5,428 nucleotides of DNA. Source: Bordetella parapertussis. GTDB lineage: Bacteria; Pseudomonadota; Gammaproteobacteria; Burkholderiales; Burkholderiaceae_D. Under the pieces are notes generated by a model that had not been told where the DNA came from, did not search any database, and saw nothing but the letters and a program-made list of their open reading frames with translations. The DNA lies in assembly GCA_945867725.1 (NCBI GenBank), contig CAMBJI010000157.1:1-5428 (forward strand), written 5' to 3'. Below are positions 1-5,428 of the stretch, one piece after another. The translations under genes were made by a program, and so were the position numbers. Each line of letters starts with the position of its first letter. The stretch's first letter is position 1.

Positions 1-566
1 ATGTACGCCGCAAGCCGCGTGTGCGACTCGAAGCACAAATGCACGGCGGTGGTCATGAGCGTGGTTTGCGCTCGGGCACACTGGCCACGCATCAGATCGT
101 TGGTATGGGTGAGGCTTTCCGCATCGCCCGAGAAGAGATGGCTACTGAGATTCCACGCATCCGTGCGCTGCGCGACCGTCTCGCTGCGGGTCTGGGCAAG
201 ATCGAAGAAGTCTATGTGAATGGCGATATGGCACACCGTGTGCCGCATAACCTGAACATCAGCTTCAATTATGTCGAAGGTGAATCGCTGATTATGGCGA
301 TCAAGGATATCGCGGTGTCTTCCGGGTCGGCGTGTACATCGGCCAGCCTTGAGCCATCGTATGTTTTGCGCGCGCTGGGTCGTAGCGATGAACTGGCACA
401 CAGTTCAATCCGATTTACGTTTGGTCGTTTCACGACCGAAGAAGATGTGGATTTTGCGATCGATCTGCTGACTAAAAAAGTTCACAAGCTGCGCGAACTC
501 TCGCCGCTGTGGGATATGTATAAGGACGGGATCGACATCAGTTCGATCAAATGGGCAGCACACTAA
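1..566 (+). CDS. iscS: Cysteine desulfurase IscS, C-terminal part (5' end outside window)
   Basis: IscS is the PLP-dependent cytosolic enzyme that converts L-cysteine to alanine and passes the sulfur as a persulfide to IscU. The reading frame is already open at the left edge: the first full codon is at 3, and the codons before the GTG at 21 still read as IscS (VRRKPR), so neither the ATG at 1 (wrong frame) nor the GTG at 21 is the start. About 187 C-terminal residues are visible, roughly the last 45% of a family member of about 404 aa. They include the [10 protein letters not shown] segment, the [10 protein letters not shown] loop with the catalytic persulfide cysteine (codon 333-335, equivalent to E. 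coli Cys328), and the conserved end that docks IscU ([12 protein letters not shown]). The gene ends with TAA, 21 bases before iscU, as expected in an operon. No damage is seen. Confidence 0.97.
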   Translation, partial: VRRKPRVRLEAQMHGGGHERGLRSGTLATHQIVGMGEAFRIAREEMATEIPRIRALRDRLAAGLGKIEEVYVNGDMAHRVPHNLNISFNYVEGESLIMAIKDIAVSSGSACTSASLEPSYVLRALGRSDELAHSSIRFTFGRFTTEEDVDFAIDLLTKKVHKLRELSPLWDMYKDGIDISSIKWAAH

Positions 567-587
567 AATTTTTTCAGGAGTCAGACC

Positions 588-986
588 ATGGCCTATTCAG
601 ACAAAGTACTCGATCACTACGAAAACCCCCGCAATGTCGGCGCTTTTGACAAGGGCGATGAGACCATTGGCACCGGTATGGTCGGTGCGCCGGCTTGCGG
701 TGACGTGATGAAACTGCAGATCAAGGTGGGTGCTGACGGCGTAATCGAAGACGCCAAGTTCAAGACGTATGGCTGCGGATCGGCGATTGCTTCATCCTCG
801 CTGGTGACCGAATGGGTCAAGGGCAAAACACTGGATCAGGCACTCTCCATCAAGAATACGCAGATCGCTGAAGAGCTGGCGCTGCCACCGGTGAAGATTC
901 ACTGCTCGATTCTGGCTGAAGACGCAATCAAAGCAGCAGTGGCCGATTACAAAGCGCGTCATGGCGAGGAACAGAAGGTCGCCTGA
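588..986 (+). CDS. iscU: Iron-sulfur cluster assembly scaffold IscU
   Basis: IscU is the cytosolic scaffold on which [2Fe-2S] clusters are built from IscS-derived sulfur and iron, then released by HscA/HscB. The 132-aa product is nearly collinear with the 128-aa E. coli protein. The three ligand cysteines are at residues 37 (in APACGD, with the conserved Asp39), 63 (in YGCGSA) and 106 (in IHCS). The HscA recognition motif LPPVK is at 99-103. The only difference in length is a slightly longer tail ending in GEEQKVA. The start is fixed by a good Shine-Dalgarno AGGAG at 576-580, seven bases before the ATG, and by the MAYSDKV N-terminus typical of the family. It lies 21 bases after iscS and is surely co-transcribed with it. 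Confidence 0.98.
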   Translation: MAYSDKVLDHYENPRNVGAFDKGDETIGTGMVGAPACGDVMKLQIKVGADGVIEDAKFKTYGCGSAIASSSLVTEWVKGKTLDQALSIKNTQIAEELALPPVKIHCSILAEDAIKAAVADYKARHGEEQKVA

Positions 987-997
987 GATGGTGACGA

Positions 998-1017
998 ATC
1001 CCGGTATTTCCCGGGGT
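998..1017 (+). other. Small hairpin between iscU and iscA
   Basis: CCCGG at 1000-1004 pairs with CCGGG at 1011-1015 around a six-base loop. A T-G wobble and an A-T pair extend the stem to seven pairs. No T-run follows, so it is not an intrinsic terminator. It ends 28 bases before the iscA start and leaves the iscA ribosome binding site free. It might affect mRNA processing or stability between iscU and iscA, but a stem this short can also arise by chance. Confidence 0.4.
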
Positions 1018-1045
1018 GAGATTTTGAAGTGGGAAGAGAATTATC

Positions 1046-1366
1046 ATGATCACTCTGACTGAAAAAGCAGCGAAGCATGTGTCTCGCTATATCGAAAAGC
1101 GGGGCAAAGGTATTGGTCTGCGATTTGGTGTGCGTACCACCGGTTGCTCGGGCTTGGCTTACAAACTCGAGTATGTGGATGAGACCGAAACAGAAGATCA
1201 GATCTTTGAATCTCACGGTATCAAGGTATTTGTCGATCCTAAAAGTCTGCCGTATATCGACGGTACCGAACTCGATTTTGCGCGTGAAGGTCTGAACGAA
1301 GGCTTCAAGTTCTACAACCCGAACGTGAAAAATGAATGTGGGTGCGGTGAAAGCTTCACTATTTGA
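1046..1366 (+). CDS. iscA: A-type iron-sulfur carrier protein IscA
   Basis: IscA is a cytosolic A-type carrier of the HesB/IscA family that binds iron or Fe-S clusters and passes them to target proteins, chiefly in the maturation of [4Fe-4S] proteins. The product is 106 aa, one residue shorter than E. coli IscA, and aligns over its full length. The three conserved cysteines are at residues 34 (TTGCSG), 98 and 100 (the C-terminal ECGCGESF motif). The run [21 protein letters not shown] is diagnostic of IscA rather than ErpA or SufA, and the place in the operon agrees. A purine-rich ribosome binding site GGGAAGAG at 1031-1038 precedes the ATG. The gene follows iscU by 59 bases and is followed at once by an intrinsic terminator. 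Confidence 0.97.
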   Translation: MITLTEKAAKHVSRYIEKRGKGIGLRFGVRTTGCSGLAYKLEYVDETETEDQIFESHGIKVFVDPKSLPYIDGTELDFAREGLNEGFKFYNPNVKNECGCGESFTI

Positions 1367-1387
1367 TCAGTAACACCGATGTTCAAG

Positions 1388-1420
1388 AAGCCTGTTGCAG
1401 CATGACAGGCTTTTGTTTTT
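1388..1420 (+). terminator. Intrinsic terminator between iscA and hscB
   Basis: AAGCCTGT (1388-1395) and ACAGGCTT (1405-1412) form a perfect eight-pair stem around a nine-base loop. The stem runs into TTTTGTTTTT (1411-1420). This is the classic Rho-independent layout for + strand transcripts. It starts 21 bases after the iscA stop and its T-run ends eight bases before the hscB ATG. Since hscBA-fdx-iscX follow in the same direction, it probably acts as a partial terminator that lowers their expression relative to iscSUA. The alternative, a complete terminator with a separate hscB promoter, is less supported because I see no convincing promoter nearby. Confidence 0.85.
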
Positions 1421-1428
1421 AAGCGGCT

Positions 1429-1944
1429 ATGGAAAATCATTTCGACCTGTTTCAGATACCAGCCCTTTTCGCGATTGATGCCGCGCAGCTGGATGCTGCC
1501 TATCGTGAAGTGCAGGGCCGTGTGCATCCGGATAAGTTTGTCGCCGCCAGCGATGCCGAAAAGCGCGTCGCCATGCAATGGGCAACGCGCGCCAATGAGG
1601 CTTACAAGACACTGAAAAGTCCGCTGCGTCGCGCGGCGTACCTTTGCGAGTTGAATGGGGTCGATCTAGGCATCGAATCGAATACCACTATGCCAACGGC
1701 ATTTCTGATGCAGCAAATGGAATGGCGTGAATCACTCGACGATGCCCGCAGCGAACGCGATACGGCCCGGCTCGAAGTGCTGGAGCAGGCGCTGAACGAG
1801 GCGCGTCGCCAAGCCGTCGCGCGCATCGCTGAATTGCTGGAGCAATCGAAATTCAGCGATGCGGGTGAGCGGGTGCGTGAGCTGATGTTCGTTGAAAAAT
1901 TTGGCGATGAAGTCGCCAGTACCTTTGAGGCGCTGGAAGCCTGA
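1429..1944 (+). CDS. hscB: J-domain co-chaperone HscB (Hsc20)
   Basis: HscB is the cytosolic J-type co-chaperone that delivers cluster-loaded IscU to HscA and stimulates the ATPase of HscA. The 171-aa product has the same length as E. coli HscB. Residues 1 to about 76 form the J domain, with the HPD motif at 33-35 (context VHPDKF) and the NEAYKTLKSPLRRAAYL segment. The rest is the three-helix bundle that binds IscU, including the family signature FLMQQMEWRE. The ATG at 1429 gives the usual N-terminus (MENHFDLFQIP). No good Shine-Dalgarno lies before it; only the weak AAGCGG follows the terminator T-run. hscA begins 35 bases downstream, the normal partner order. Confidence 0.97.
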   Translation: MENHFDLFQIPALFAIDAAQLDAAYREVQGRVHPDKFVAASDAEKRVAMQWATRANEAYKTLKSPLRRAAYLCELNGVDLGIESNTTMPTAFLMQQMEWRESLDDARSERDTARLEVLEQALNEARRQAVARIAELLEQSKFSDAGERVRELMFVEKFGDEVASTFEALEA

Positions 1945-1979
1945 GCCTCTCGCTAACTGATTTCTGAATTTATCCCACC

Positions 1980-3845
1980 ATGGCACTTCTCCAAATCGCC
2001 GAACCCGGCATGTCGACTGCACCGCATCAGCATCGGCTTGCGATAGGCATCGATCTTGGTACGACCAATTCTCTCGTGGCGACAGTTCGTCACGGCATAC
2101 CTGAAGTACTCGATGATGAAGACGGTCGTGCACTGTTGCCTTCCATCGTGCGCTACCTGCCGAATGGCCACGCCAACATTGGCTACAGCGCGCAGGCCAT
2201 GCAGACGACCGATCCAAAAAATACAGTGGTATCCGTCAAGCGCTTTATGGGTCGTGGATTGAAAGATATCGCGCATGTGGAAAACATGCCCTATGACTTC
2301 ATTGAAACGCCGGGCATGGTGCAGATGCGAACGGTTGCTGGCATCAAAAGTCCAGTCGAGGTATCGGCAGAGATACTTGCCACGCTGCGCCAGCGTGCTG
2401 AAGATGCCCTAGGTGACGAACTGGTCGGCGCAGTTATTACTGTGCCTGCGTATTTTGATGATGCCCAACGTCAGGCGACCAAGGATGCTGCAAAGCTCGC
2501 CGGCTTGAATGTGCTGCGACTACTGAATGAACCGACGGCTGCTGCGATTGCCTATGGGCTCGATAATGGCTCGCAAGGGATTTATGCGGTTTACGATTTG
2601 GGCGGCGGCACATTCGATATTTCTATCCTCAAGCTGTCCAAAGGTGTATTCGAAGTGCTCGCTACTGGCGGTGATTCGGCGCTAGGTGGTGATGACTTTG
2701 ACCATCGGCTGTTTTGCTGGATCATCGAGCAGGCGCATCTGGCGCCGCTGTCGGATGAAGATACGCGCTTACTGATGGTCAAGTCGCGCGAGGCCAAGGA
2801 AACACTTTCCTCGCACGCCGAGACGCATATCGATGCGGTCCTGAAGTCAGGTGAGGAAGTCCACCTGACCATCACTGCGACCGAATTCGTGTCACTGACA
2901 CAGCATCTGGTGGCCAAGACATTGAGTCCCTGCCGCAAGGCGGCGCGCGATGCTGGACTGAGCGTAGATGAGATAGACGGTGTGGTGTTGGTCGGCGGCG
3001 CAACGCGCATGCCGCACGTACGCAAGGCCGTGGCGGATTATTTTCAGACACTGCCACTGGCCAATATTGATCCTGACAAAGTCGTAGCACTGGGTGCGGC
3101 AGTACAAGCTAATCTGTTGGCTGGCAATCGCGCTTCTGGTGACGACTGGTTGCTGCTGGATGTGATTCCTTTGTCGCTGGGTATTGAAACCATGGGTGGT
3201 CTGGCTGAAAAAGTCATTCCCCGCAACTCCACGATTCCCTGTGCGCGCGCGCAGGAGTTCACGACCTTTAAAGATGGACAGACAGCGATGTCGGTGCATG
3301 TGGTGCAGGGCGAGCGTGAGTTGGTATCGGATTGCCGTTCACTGGCGCAGTTTGAATTGCGCGGCATTCCACCGATGGCGGCAGGTGCAGCACGGATTCG
3401 CGTGACCTATCAGGTGGATGCGGATGGTTTATTGTCTGTTGCGGCGCGTGAGTTGCATTCAGGCGTTGAGGCCTCGATCGTCGTCAAACCTTCCTACGGT
3501 CTGGGCGATGACGAGATCGCTCGTATGTTGCAGGATTCGTTTACGTCGGCAGAAGGCGACATGAAACTGCGCGCCTTGCGAGAAGAGCAGGTGGAAGCGG
3601 AGCGAATTCTGCTGGCGACTGACTCGGCACTGTCGCAAGATGCTGATTTGCTCAGTGATTCCGAGCGCGCTGAGATTGATGCCTGCATGGCGCATCTCAG
3701 AGAAAGTGCGCAGGGGACCGATCATCAAGCGATTAAGGCCTCCGTCGATGCGCTGGCAAAGACCACCGAAGATTTTGCTGCAAGACGCATGGATCGCAAT
3801 GTGCGCGCTGCACTAACAGGAAAGAAACTGGACGAAATCGTTTGA
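1980..3845 (+). CDS. hscA: Hsp70-type chaperone HscA for Fe-S cluster transfer
   Basis: HscA is a specialised cytosolic Hsp70 that, with HscB, binds the LPPVK motif of IscU and uses ATP hydrolysis to drive cluster release to acceptor proteins. The product is 621 aa (E. coli 616). The ATPase domain shows phosphate-1 GIDLGTTNS (23-31), the [16 protein letters not shown] segment (156-171), [11 protein letters not shown] (183-193), phosphate-2 [10 protein letters not shown] (206-215) and the adenosine motif [10 protein letters not shown] (336-345). The interdomain linker LLLDV is at about 391-395, followed by the substrate-binding domain (about 396-505) and a helical lid. The HscA-type N-terminus [12 protein letters not shown] before the ATPase core supports the ATG at 1980, although no clear Shine-Dalgarno precedes it, only a pyrimidine-rich stretch. 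HscA is told from DnaK by this N-terminus, by the short C-terminus and by the operon. Confidence 0.98.
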   Translation: MALLQIAEPGMSTAPHQHRLAIGIDLGTTNSLVATVRHGIPEVLDDEDGRALLPSIVRYLPNGHANIGYSAQAMQTTDPKNTVVSVKRFMGRGLKDIAHVENMPYDFIETPGMVQMRTVAGIKSPVEVSAEILATLRQRAEDALGDELVGAVITVPAYFDDAQRQATKDAAKLAGLNVLRLLNEPTAAAIAYGLDNGSQGIYAVYDLGGGTFDISILKLSKGVFEVLATGGDSALGGDDFDHRLFCWIIEQAHLAPLSDEDTRLLMVKSREAKETLSSHAETHIDAVLKSGEEVHLTITATEFVSLTQHLVAKTLSPCRKAARDAGLSVDEIDGVVLVGGATRMPHVRKAVADYFQTLPLANIDPDKVVALGAAVQANLLAGNRASGDDWLLLDVIPLSLGIETMGGLAEKVIPRNSTIPCARAQEFTTFKDGQTAMSVHVVQGERELVSDCRSLAQFELRGIPPMAAGAARIRVTYQVDADGLLSVAARELHSGVEASIVVKPSYGLGDDEIARMLQDSFTSAEGDMKLRALREEQVEAERILLATDSALSQDADLLSDSERAEIDACMAHLRESAQGTDHQAIKASVDALAKTTEDFAARRMDRNVRAALTGKKLDEIV

Positions 3846-3925
3846 GGAATTGCGGGTCTATTGCTGACCGTCGATCTTGCGAATGATTCAGCTTGGGTAA
3901 AAATTTTTAAATCAGGAAATTCAAC
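3846..3925 (+). promoter_or_regulatory. Gap between hscA and fdx with fdx ribosome binding site
   Basis: These 80 bases form the longest gap in the operon. They hold an A/T palindrome TAAAAATTTTTA at 3898-3909 and the fdx Shine-Dalgarno AGGAAA at 3914-3919, six bases before the GTG start. A loose promoter-like pair (TTGCGA at 3877-3882 with TAAAAA at 3898-3903, spacer 15) is too weak to call a promoter. No terminator hairpin was found, so read-through from hscA is expected. Confidence 0.4.
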
Positions 3926-4264
3926 GTGCCACAGATTGTCGTTCTACCTCATGAAATTCTGTGCCCGGATGGTGCAGTGTTCGATGCACCTACCGGTACA
4001 TCAGTATGCGATGCCTTGCTGGGGCAAGACATTGAAATCGAACACGCCTGCGAGAAATCTTGCGCTTGCACCACTTGTCATGTGGTGGTGAGGGAAGGCT
4101 TCAATTCCCTGAATGAAGCCGAGGAAAGAGAAGAGGATCTGCTCGATATGGCGTGGGGTCTGGAGGCTAATTCGCGACTCTCTTGTCAGGCGCTGGTCGG
4201 CACCGAAGATCTGGTGGTCGAGATCCCGAAATACACGATCAATCATGCACGCGAGAATCACTGA
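3926..4264 (+). CDS. fdx: ISC-type [2Fe-2S] ferredoxin
   Basis: This adrenodoxin-like ferredoxin supplies electrons for cluster assembly on IscU. The product is 112 aa (E. coli Fdx 111). The [2Fe-2S] ligands are Cys42, Cys48, Cys51 (in [13 protein letters not shown]) and Cys87 (in RLSCQA); Cys46 is also present, as in E. coli. The ending [10 protein letters not shown] is typical of the ISC ferredoxins. The start is GTG, chosen because it gives the family N-terminus [10 protein letters not shown] and lies six bases after the AGGAAA site; there is no in-frame ATG nearby that keeps this N-terminus. The TGA stop overlaps the iscX ATG by one base, so the two are probably translationally coupled. 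Cys28 is an extra cysteine of no known role. Confidence 0.97.
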   Translation: MPQIVVLPHEILCPDGAVFDAPTGTSVCDALLGQDIEIEHACEKSCACTTCHVVVREGFNSLNEAEEREEDLLDMAWGLEANSRLSCQALVGTEDLVVEIPKYTINHARENH

Positions 4265-4458
4265 TGAAATGGACTGACACCATACGCATTGCCGAAGCTT
4301 TGTGCGATGCCCATCCAGACATTGACCCACTGACCGTTCGCTTTACTGACCTACATCAATGGGTCACGGCGCTGGATGGCTTTGATGATGCACCGGATCG
4401 ATCCGGAGAAAAAATTCTCGAAGCCATACAGATGGCGTGGATCGACGAGGGAAAATAG
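4264..4458 (+). CDS. iscX: Fe-S assembly protein IscX
   Basis: IscX is a small acidic cytosolic protein that binds iron and IscS and tunes the desulfurase activity; it competes with other partners for the same face of IscS. The product is 64 aa (E. coli 66) and matches along its length: [13 protein letters not shown] at the start, [13 protein letters not shown] in the middle, and the acidic [16 protein letters not shown] stretch near the end. The ATG at 4264 overlaps the fdx stop (TGATG). A longer in-frame start at 4183 lies inside fdx and adds residues the family lacks, so it was not used. It is the last gene of the operon, and a gene on the other strand ends 10 bases beyond it. No terminator is visible after it. 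Confidence 0.96.
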   Translation: MKWTDTIRIAEALCDAHPDIDPLTVRFTDLHQWVTALDGFDDAPDRSGEKILEAIQMAWIDEGK

Positions 4459-4468
4459 CCGTCAAGAA

Positions 4469-4723
4469 TTACTTTGGCGCTACCTTGGCCGATTGTTGAA
4501 GCCATTTAGCCGGTGTTTTGTGGGGATCATCAAAATACCAGCGGCCAACCAGAACAGAAATCAGGACTACAGCGGTGAACCCCGCCATGACGAATCCGAC
4601 GATCTCCAGGGGATGGAACGGGTCGGTTTCAGGTTGTTTGTTGTACTTCAGAACTCGTTTCTCGGTCTGTATCAGTGCGTCGTGGGGTGCAAGCAGGGGT
4701 TGCGTGGTTTTGTTCGTGGTCAT
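4469..4723 (-). CDS. Small single-pass membrane protein of unknown function
   Basis: I do not recognise this 84-aa protein. It has a polar N-terminal part with a basic patch (EKRVLKYNK, about 21-29), one strongly hydrophobic helix at about 41-64 (IVGFVMAGFTAVVLISVLVG), and a short polar tail starting RWYFDDPHKTP. No signal peptidase site, cysteines or metal motif is seen, so it is probably a bitopic inner-membrane protein; charges on both sides leave its orientation open. The start at 4723 is set by a near-perfect Shine-Dalgarno AGGAGG at 4734-4729, five bases upstream; an in-frame ATG 26 codons earlier (4801) lacks such a site. The strong ribosome binding site and clear membrane helix argue that the gene is real. 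It converges on iscX with a 10-base gap, and no functional link to ISC is evident. Confidence 0.75.
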   Translation of the reverse strand: MTTNKTTQPLLAPHDALIQTEKRVLKYNKQPETDPFHPLEIVGFVMAGFTAVVLISVLVGRWYFDDPHKTPAKWLQQSAKVAPK

Positions 4724-4741
4724 GGTTTCCTCCTGACCGCA

Positions 4742-4747
4742 TTTATA
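4742..4747 (-). promoter_or_regulatory. Possible -10 box for the small membrane protein gene
   Basis: Read on the - strand, TATAAA lies just upstream of the Shine-Dalgarno at 4734-4729, which would give a very short leader. No recognisable -35 box is found at a normal spacing; the -35 position would fall inside the palindrome at 4755-4785. This is a weak candidate, and the gene may instead be co-transcribed from the gene upstream. Confidence 0.2.
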
Positions 4748-4754
4748 CCTGCTT

Positions 4755-4785
4755 ACAGTGTCGAAAATTACAATTTTGATACTGT
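4755..4785. repeat. 31-base imperfect A/T-rich palindrome
   Basis: ACAGTGTCGAAAATT (4755-4769) is mirrored by AATTTTGATACTGT (4772-4785). The arms pair over 14 positions with one bulged G (4763) and one G-T wobble, around a two-base centre. No T-run follows on either strand, which argues against an intrinsic terminator. It lies between the two - strand genes, 12 bases after the stop of the right-hand gene and just upstream of the small membrane protein gene. It could be an operator for a dimeric regulator or an mRNA 3'-end stabilising hairpin. Which of these applies cannot be told from one sequence. Confidence 0.6.
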
Positions 4786-4797
4786 ATTTGACCTTCA

Positions 4798-5428
4798 TCA
4801 AACGACCGTCTGCTCCCCTTGTTTGATCGTGGGGATACTCCAGCCTTCACCCTGCATTAGATCGAAAGTTAACTCCCGGAATTGCGAAAAGCCGGCATAG
4901 ACCGCCATTGAGCAAGCATTTGCCAGATCAGGATGTACCCCAGCTTTCTTCAAGCCAAAAAACAGACTGTCCCGACAAGAAATCATCAGATAGCGCAGCA
5001 TGACTTTCGGTGCGAGTTGCTTACTGATATGCCACTGAGGACCTTGGCCGGGGCGGGTGGTCTGCTCGCTTGCTTCTATAAAGCTTGCGTCTGGGTCGCT
5101 AACGTATCGGGCAGCCGCTGCATTGGCTGCACCTTTGATGCAATTGGCCAGTGCGCCCACGAGTGCAGGTACGATCAGGCTCGTGAATTGGTCTGATCGC
5201 AATTCAGCCTGCAGCAAACCACCTGCGACGCTATTGAGTAATACGCTGGCAATAACATAGGGCAAAAAACCCATCATGGCGGTTTTGAATTTTTCCTCAA
5301 AAACCATTGCGTCCTTGTTGACTGAAATGCCCACGGTGCTGAGTGTGGCTTTGGTCAGTTCAACAGTCAGTGCTTCAACCAAGACACTAAAATTCCGCGT
5401 GCTGACGTTGGCATCATGGTTGAGCCAA
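4798..5428 (-). CDS. Protein of unknown function with hydrophobic segments (5' end outside window)
   Basis: I do not recognise this protein. The frame is open from the right edge (first full codon 5427-5425) to TGA at 4800-4798, showing 209 residues; there is no in-frame ATG in the first 15 codons, and the TTG at 5382 has no support as a start, so the gene very likely begins outside the window. Counting from the first visible residue, hydrophobic stretches lie at about 51-72 (MMGFLPYVIASVLLNSVAGG) and 81-107 (Ala/Gly-rich), with weaker ones near 142-158 and 167-183. A polar, probably flexible part lies at 110-135 (SDPDASFIEASEQTTRPGQGP). No signature motif is seen. The Ala/Gly-rich helices could be membrane segments or buried helices of a soluble protein. 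It is followed after 74 bases by the small membrane protein gene on the same strand. Confidence 0.7.
   Translation of the reverse strand, partial: WLNHDANVSTRNFSVLVEALTVELTKATLSTVGISVNKDAMVFEEKFKTAMMGFLPYVIASVLLNSVAGGLLQAELRSDQFTSLIVPALVGALANCIKGAANAAAARYVSDPDASFIEASEQTTRPGQGPQWHISKQLAPKVMLRYLMISCRDSLFFGLKKAGVHPDLANACSMAVYAGFSQFRELTFDLMQGEGWSIPTIKQGEQTVV

Noticed and set aside
61..100. Possible substitution in the IscS segment [11 protein letters not shown] compared with TLPVHQIVGMG in E. coli
   Set aside because: It is not a catalytic residue, and I believe Ala occurs here in other betaproteobacterial IscS proteins; probably ordinary variation.
1..219. ATG-started reading frame at the left edge
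   Set aside because: It is in a different frame from IscS, whose sequence is continuous from position 3; the frame is a shadow.
1732..2217. 161-aa reading frame on the - strand
   Set aside because: It lies across the 3' end of hscB and the 5' end of hscA, has no start signals, and its product looks like a shadow of a coding strand.
2591..3025. 144-aa reading frame on the - strand inside hscA
   Set aside because: Ser/Ala/Arg-rich shadow of a well-conserved Hsp70 coding region.
3241..3252. Alternating GCGCGCGC tract
   Set aside because: It is short and encodes conserved-frame residues within hscA (CARAQ); no structural role is needed to explain it.
4183..4263. N-terminal extension of iscX
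   Set aside because: It overlaps fdx by 81 bases and adds residues that IscX proteins lack; the ATG at 4264 overlapping the fdx stop is the normal start.
4376..4900. 174-aa reading frame on the + strand
   Set aside because: It overlaps iscX out of frame and then runs antisense to the small membrane protein gene and the end of the right-hand gene; it has no start signal and no plausible protein features.
5380..5382. TTG as the start of the right-hand gene
   Set aside because: The frame stays open to the window edge and no ribosome binding site precedes the TTG, so the start is most likely outside.

Overview
The window suggests a proteobacterium, most likely a betaproteobacterium of the Burkholderiales type. 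This rests on remembered resemblance of the HscA N-terminus and the other Isc proteins to that group, together with the gene order and moderate GC; no database search was possible.

Positions 1-4458 hold the ISC iron-sulfur cluster assembly operon on the + strand, in the canonical order iscS (3' part only) - iscU - iscA - hscB - hscA - fdx - iscX. All six complete genes are intact and keep their key residues. IscS takes sulfur from cysteine, IscU is the scaffold, ferredoxin supplies electrons, IscX tunes IscS and may relate to iron supply, HscB and HscA use ATP to release the cluster from IscU, and IscA is a carrier. The regulator gene iscR, usually first in the operon, would lie left of the window.

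The gaps in the operon carry some structure. A small hairpin lies between iscU and iscA. A textbook intrinsic terminator lies between iscA and hscB and would divide the operon into iscSUA and hscBA-fdx-iscX. An 80-base gap lies before fdx, which starts with GTG. hscB and hscA lack a clear Shine-Dalgarno sequence, while iscU, iscA and fdx have one.

Positions 4459-5428 are on the - strand and are unrelated in function as far as can be seen. A small single-pass membrane protein gene (84 aa) converges on iscX with only 10 bases between the stop codons. Upstream of it lies a gene of unknown function that runs off the right edge (209 residues visible, hydrophobic stretches). A 31-base A/T-rich imperfect palindrome sits between these two genes. 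No RNA genes, mobile elements or CRISPR arrays were seen, and no stretch over 300 bases lacks a gene. I see no convincing sign of a new system; the least explained parts are the two - strand genes and the internal terminator.
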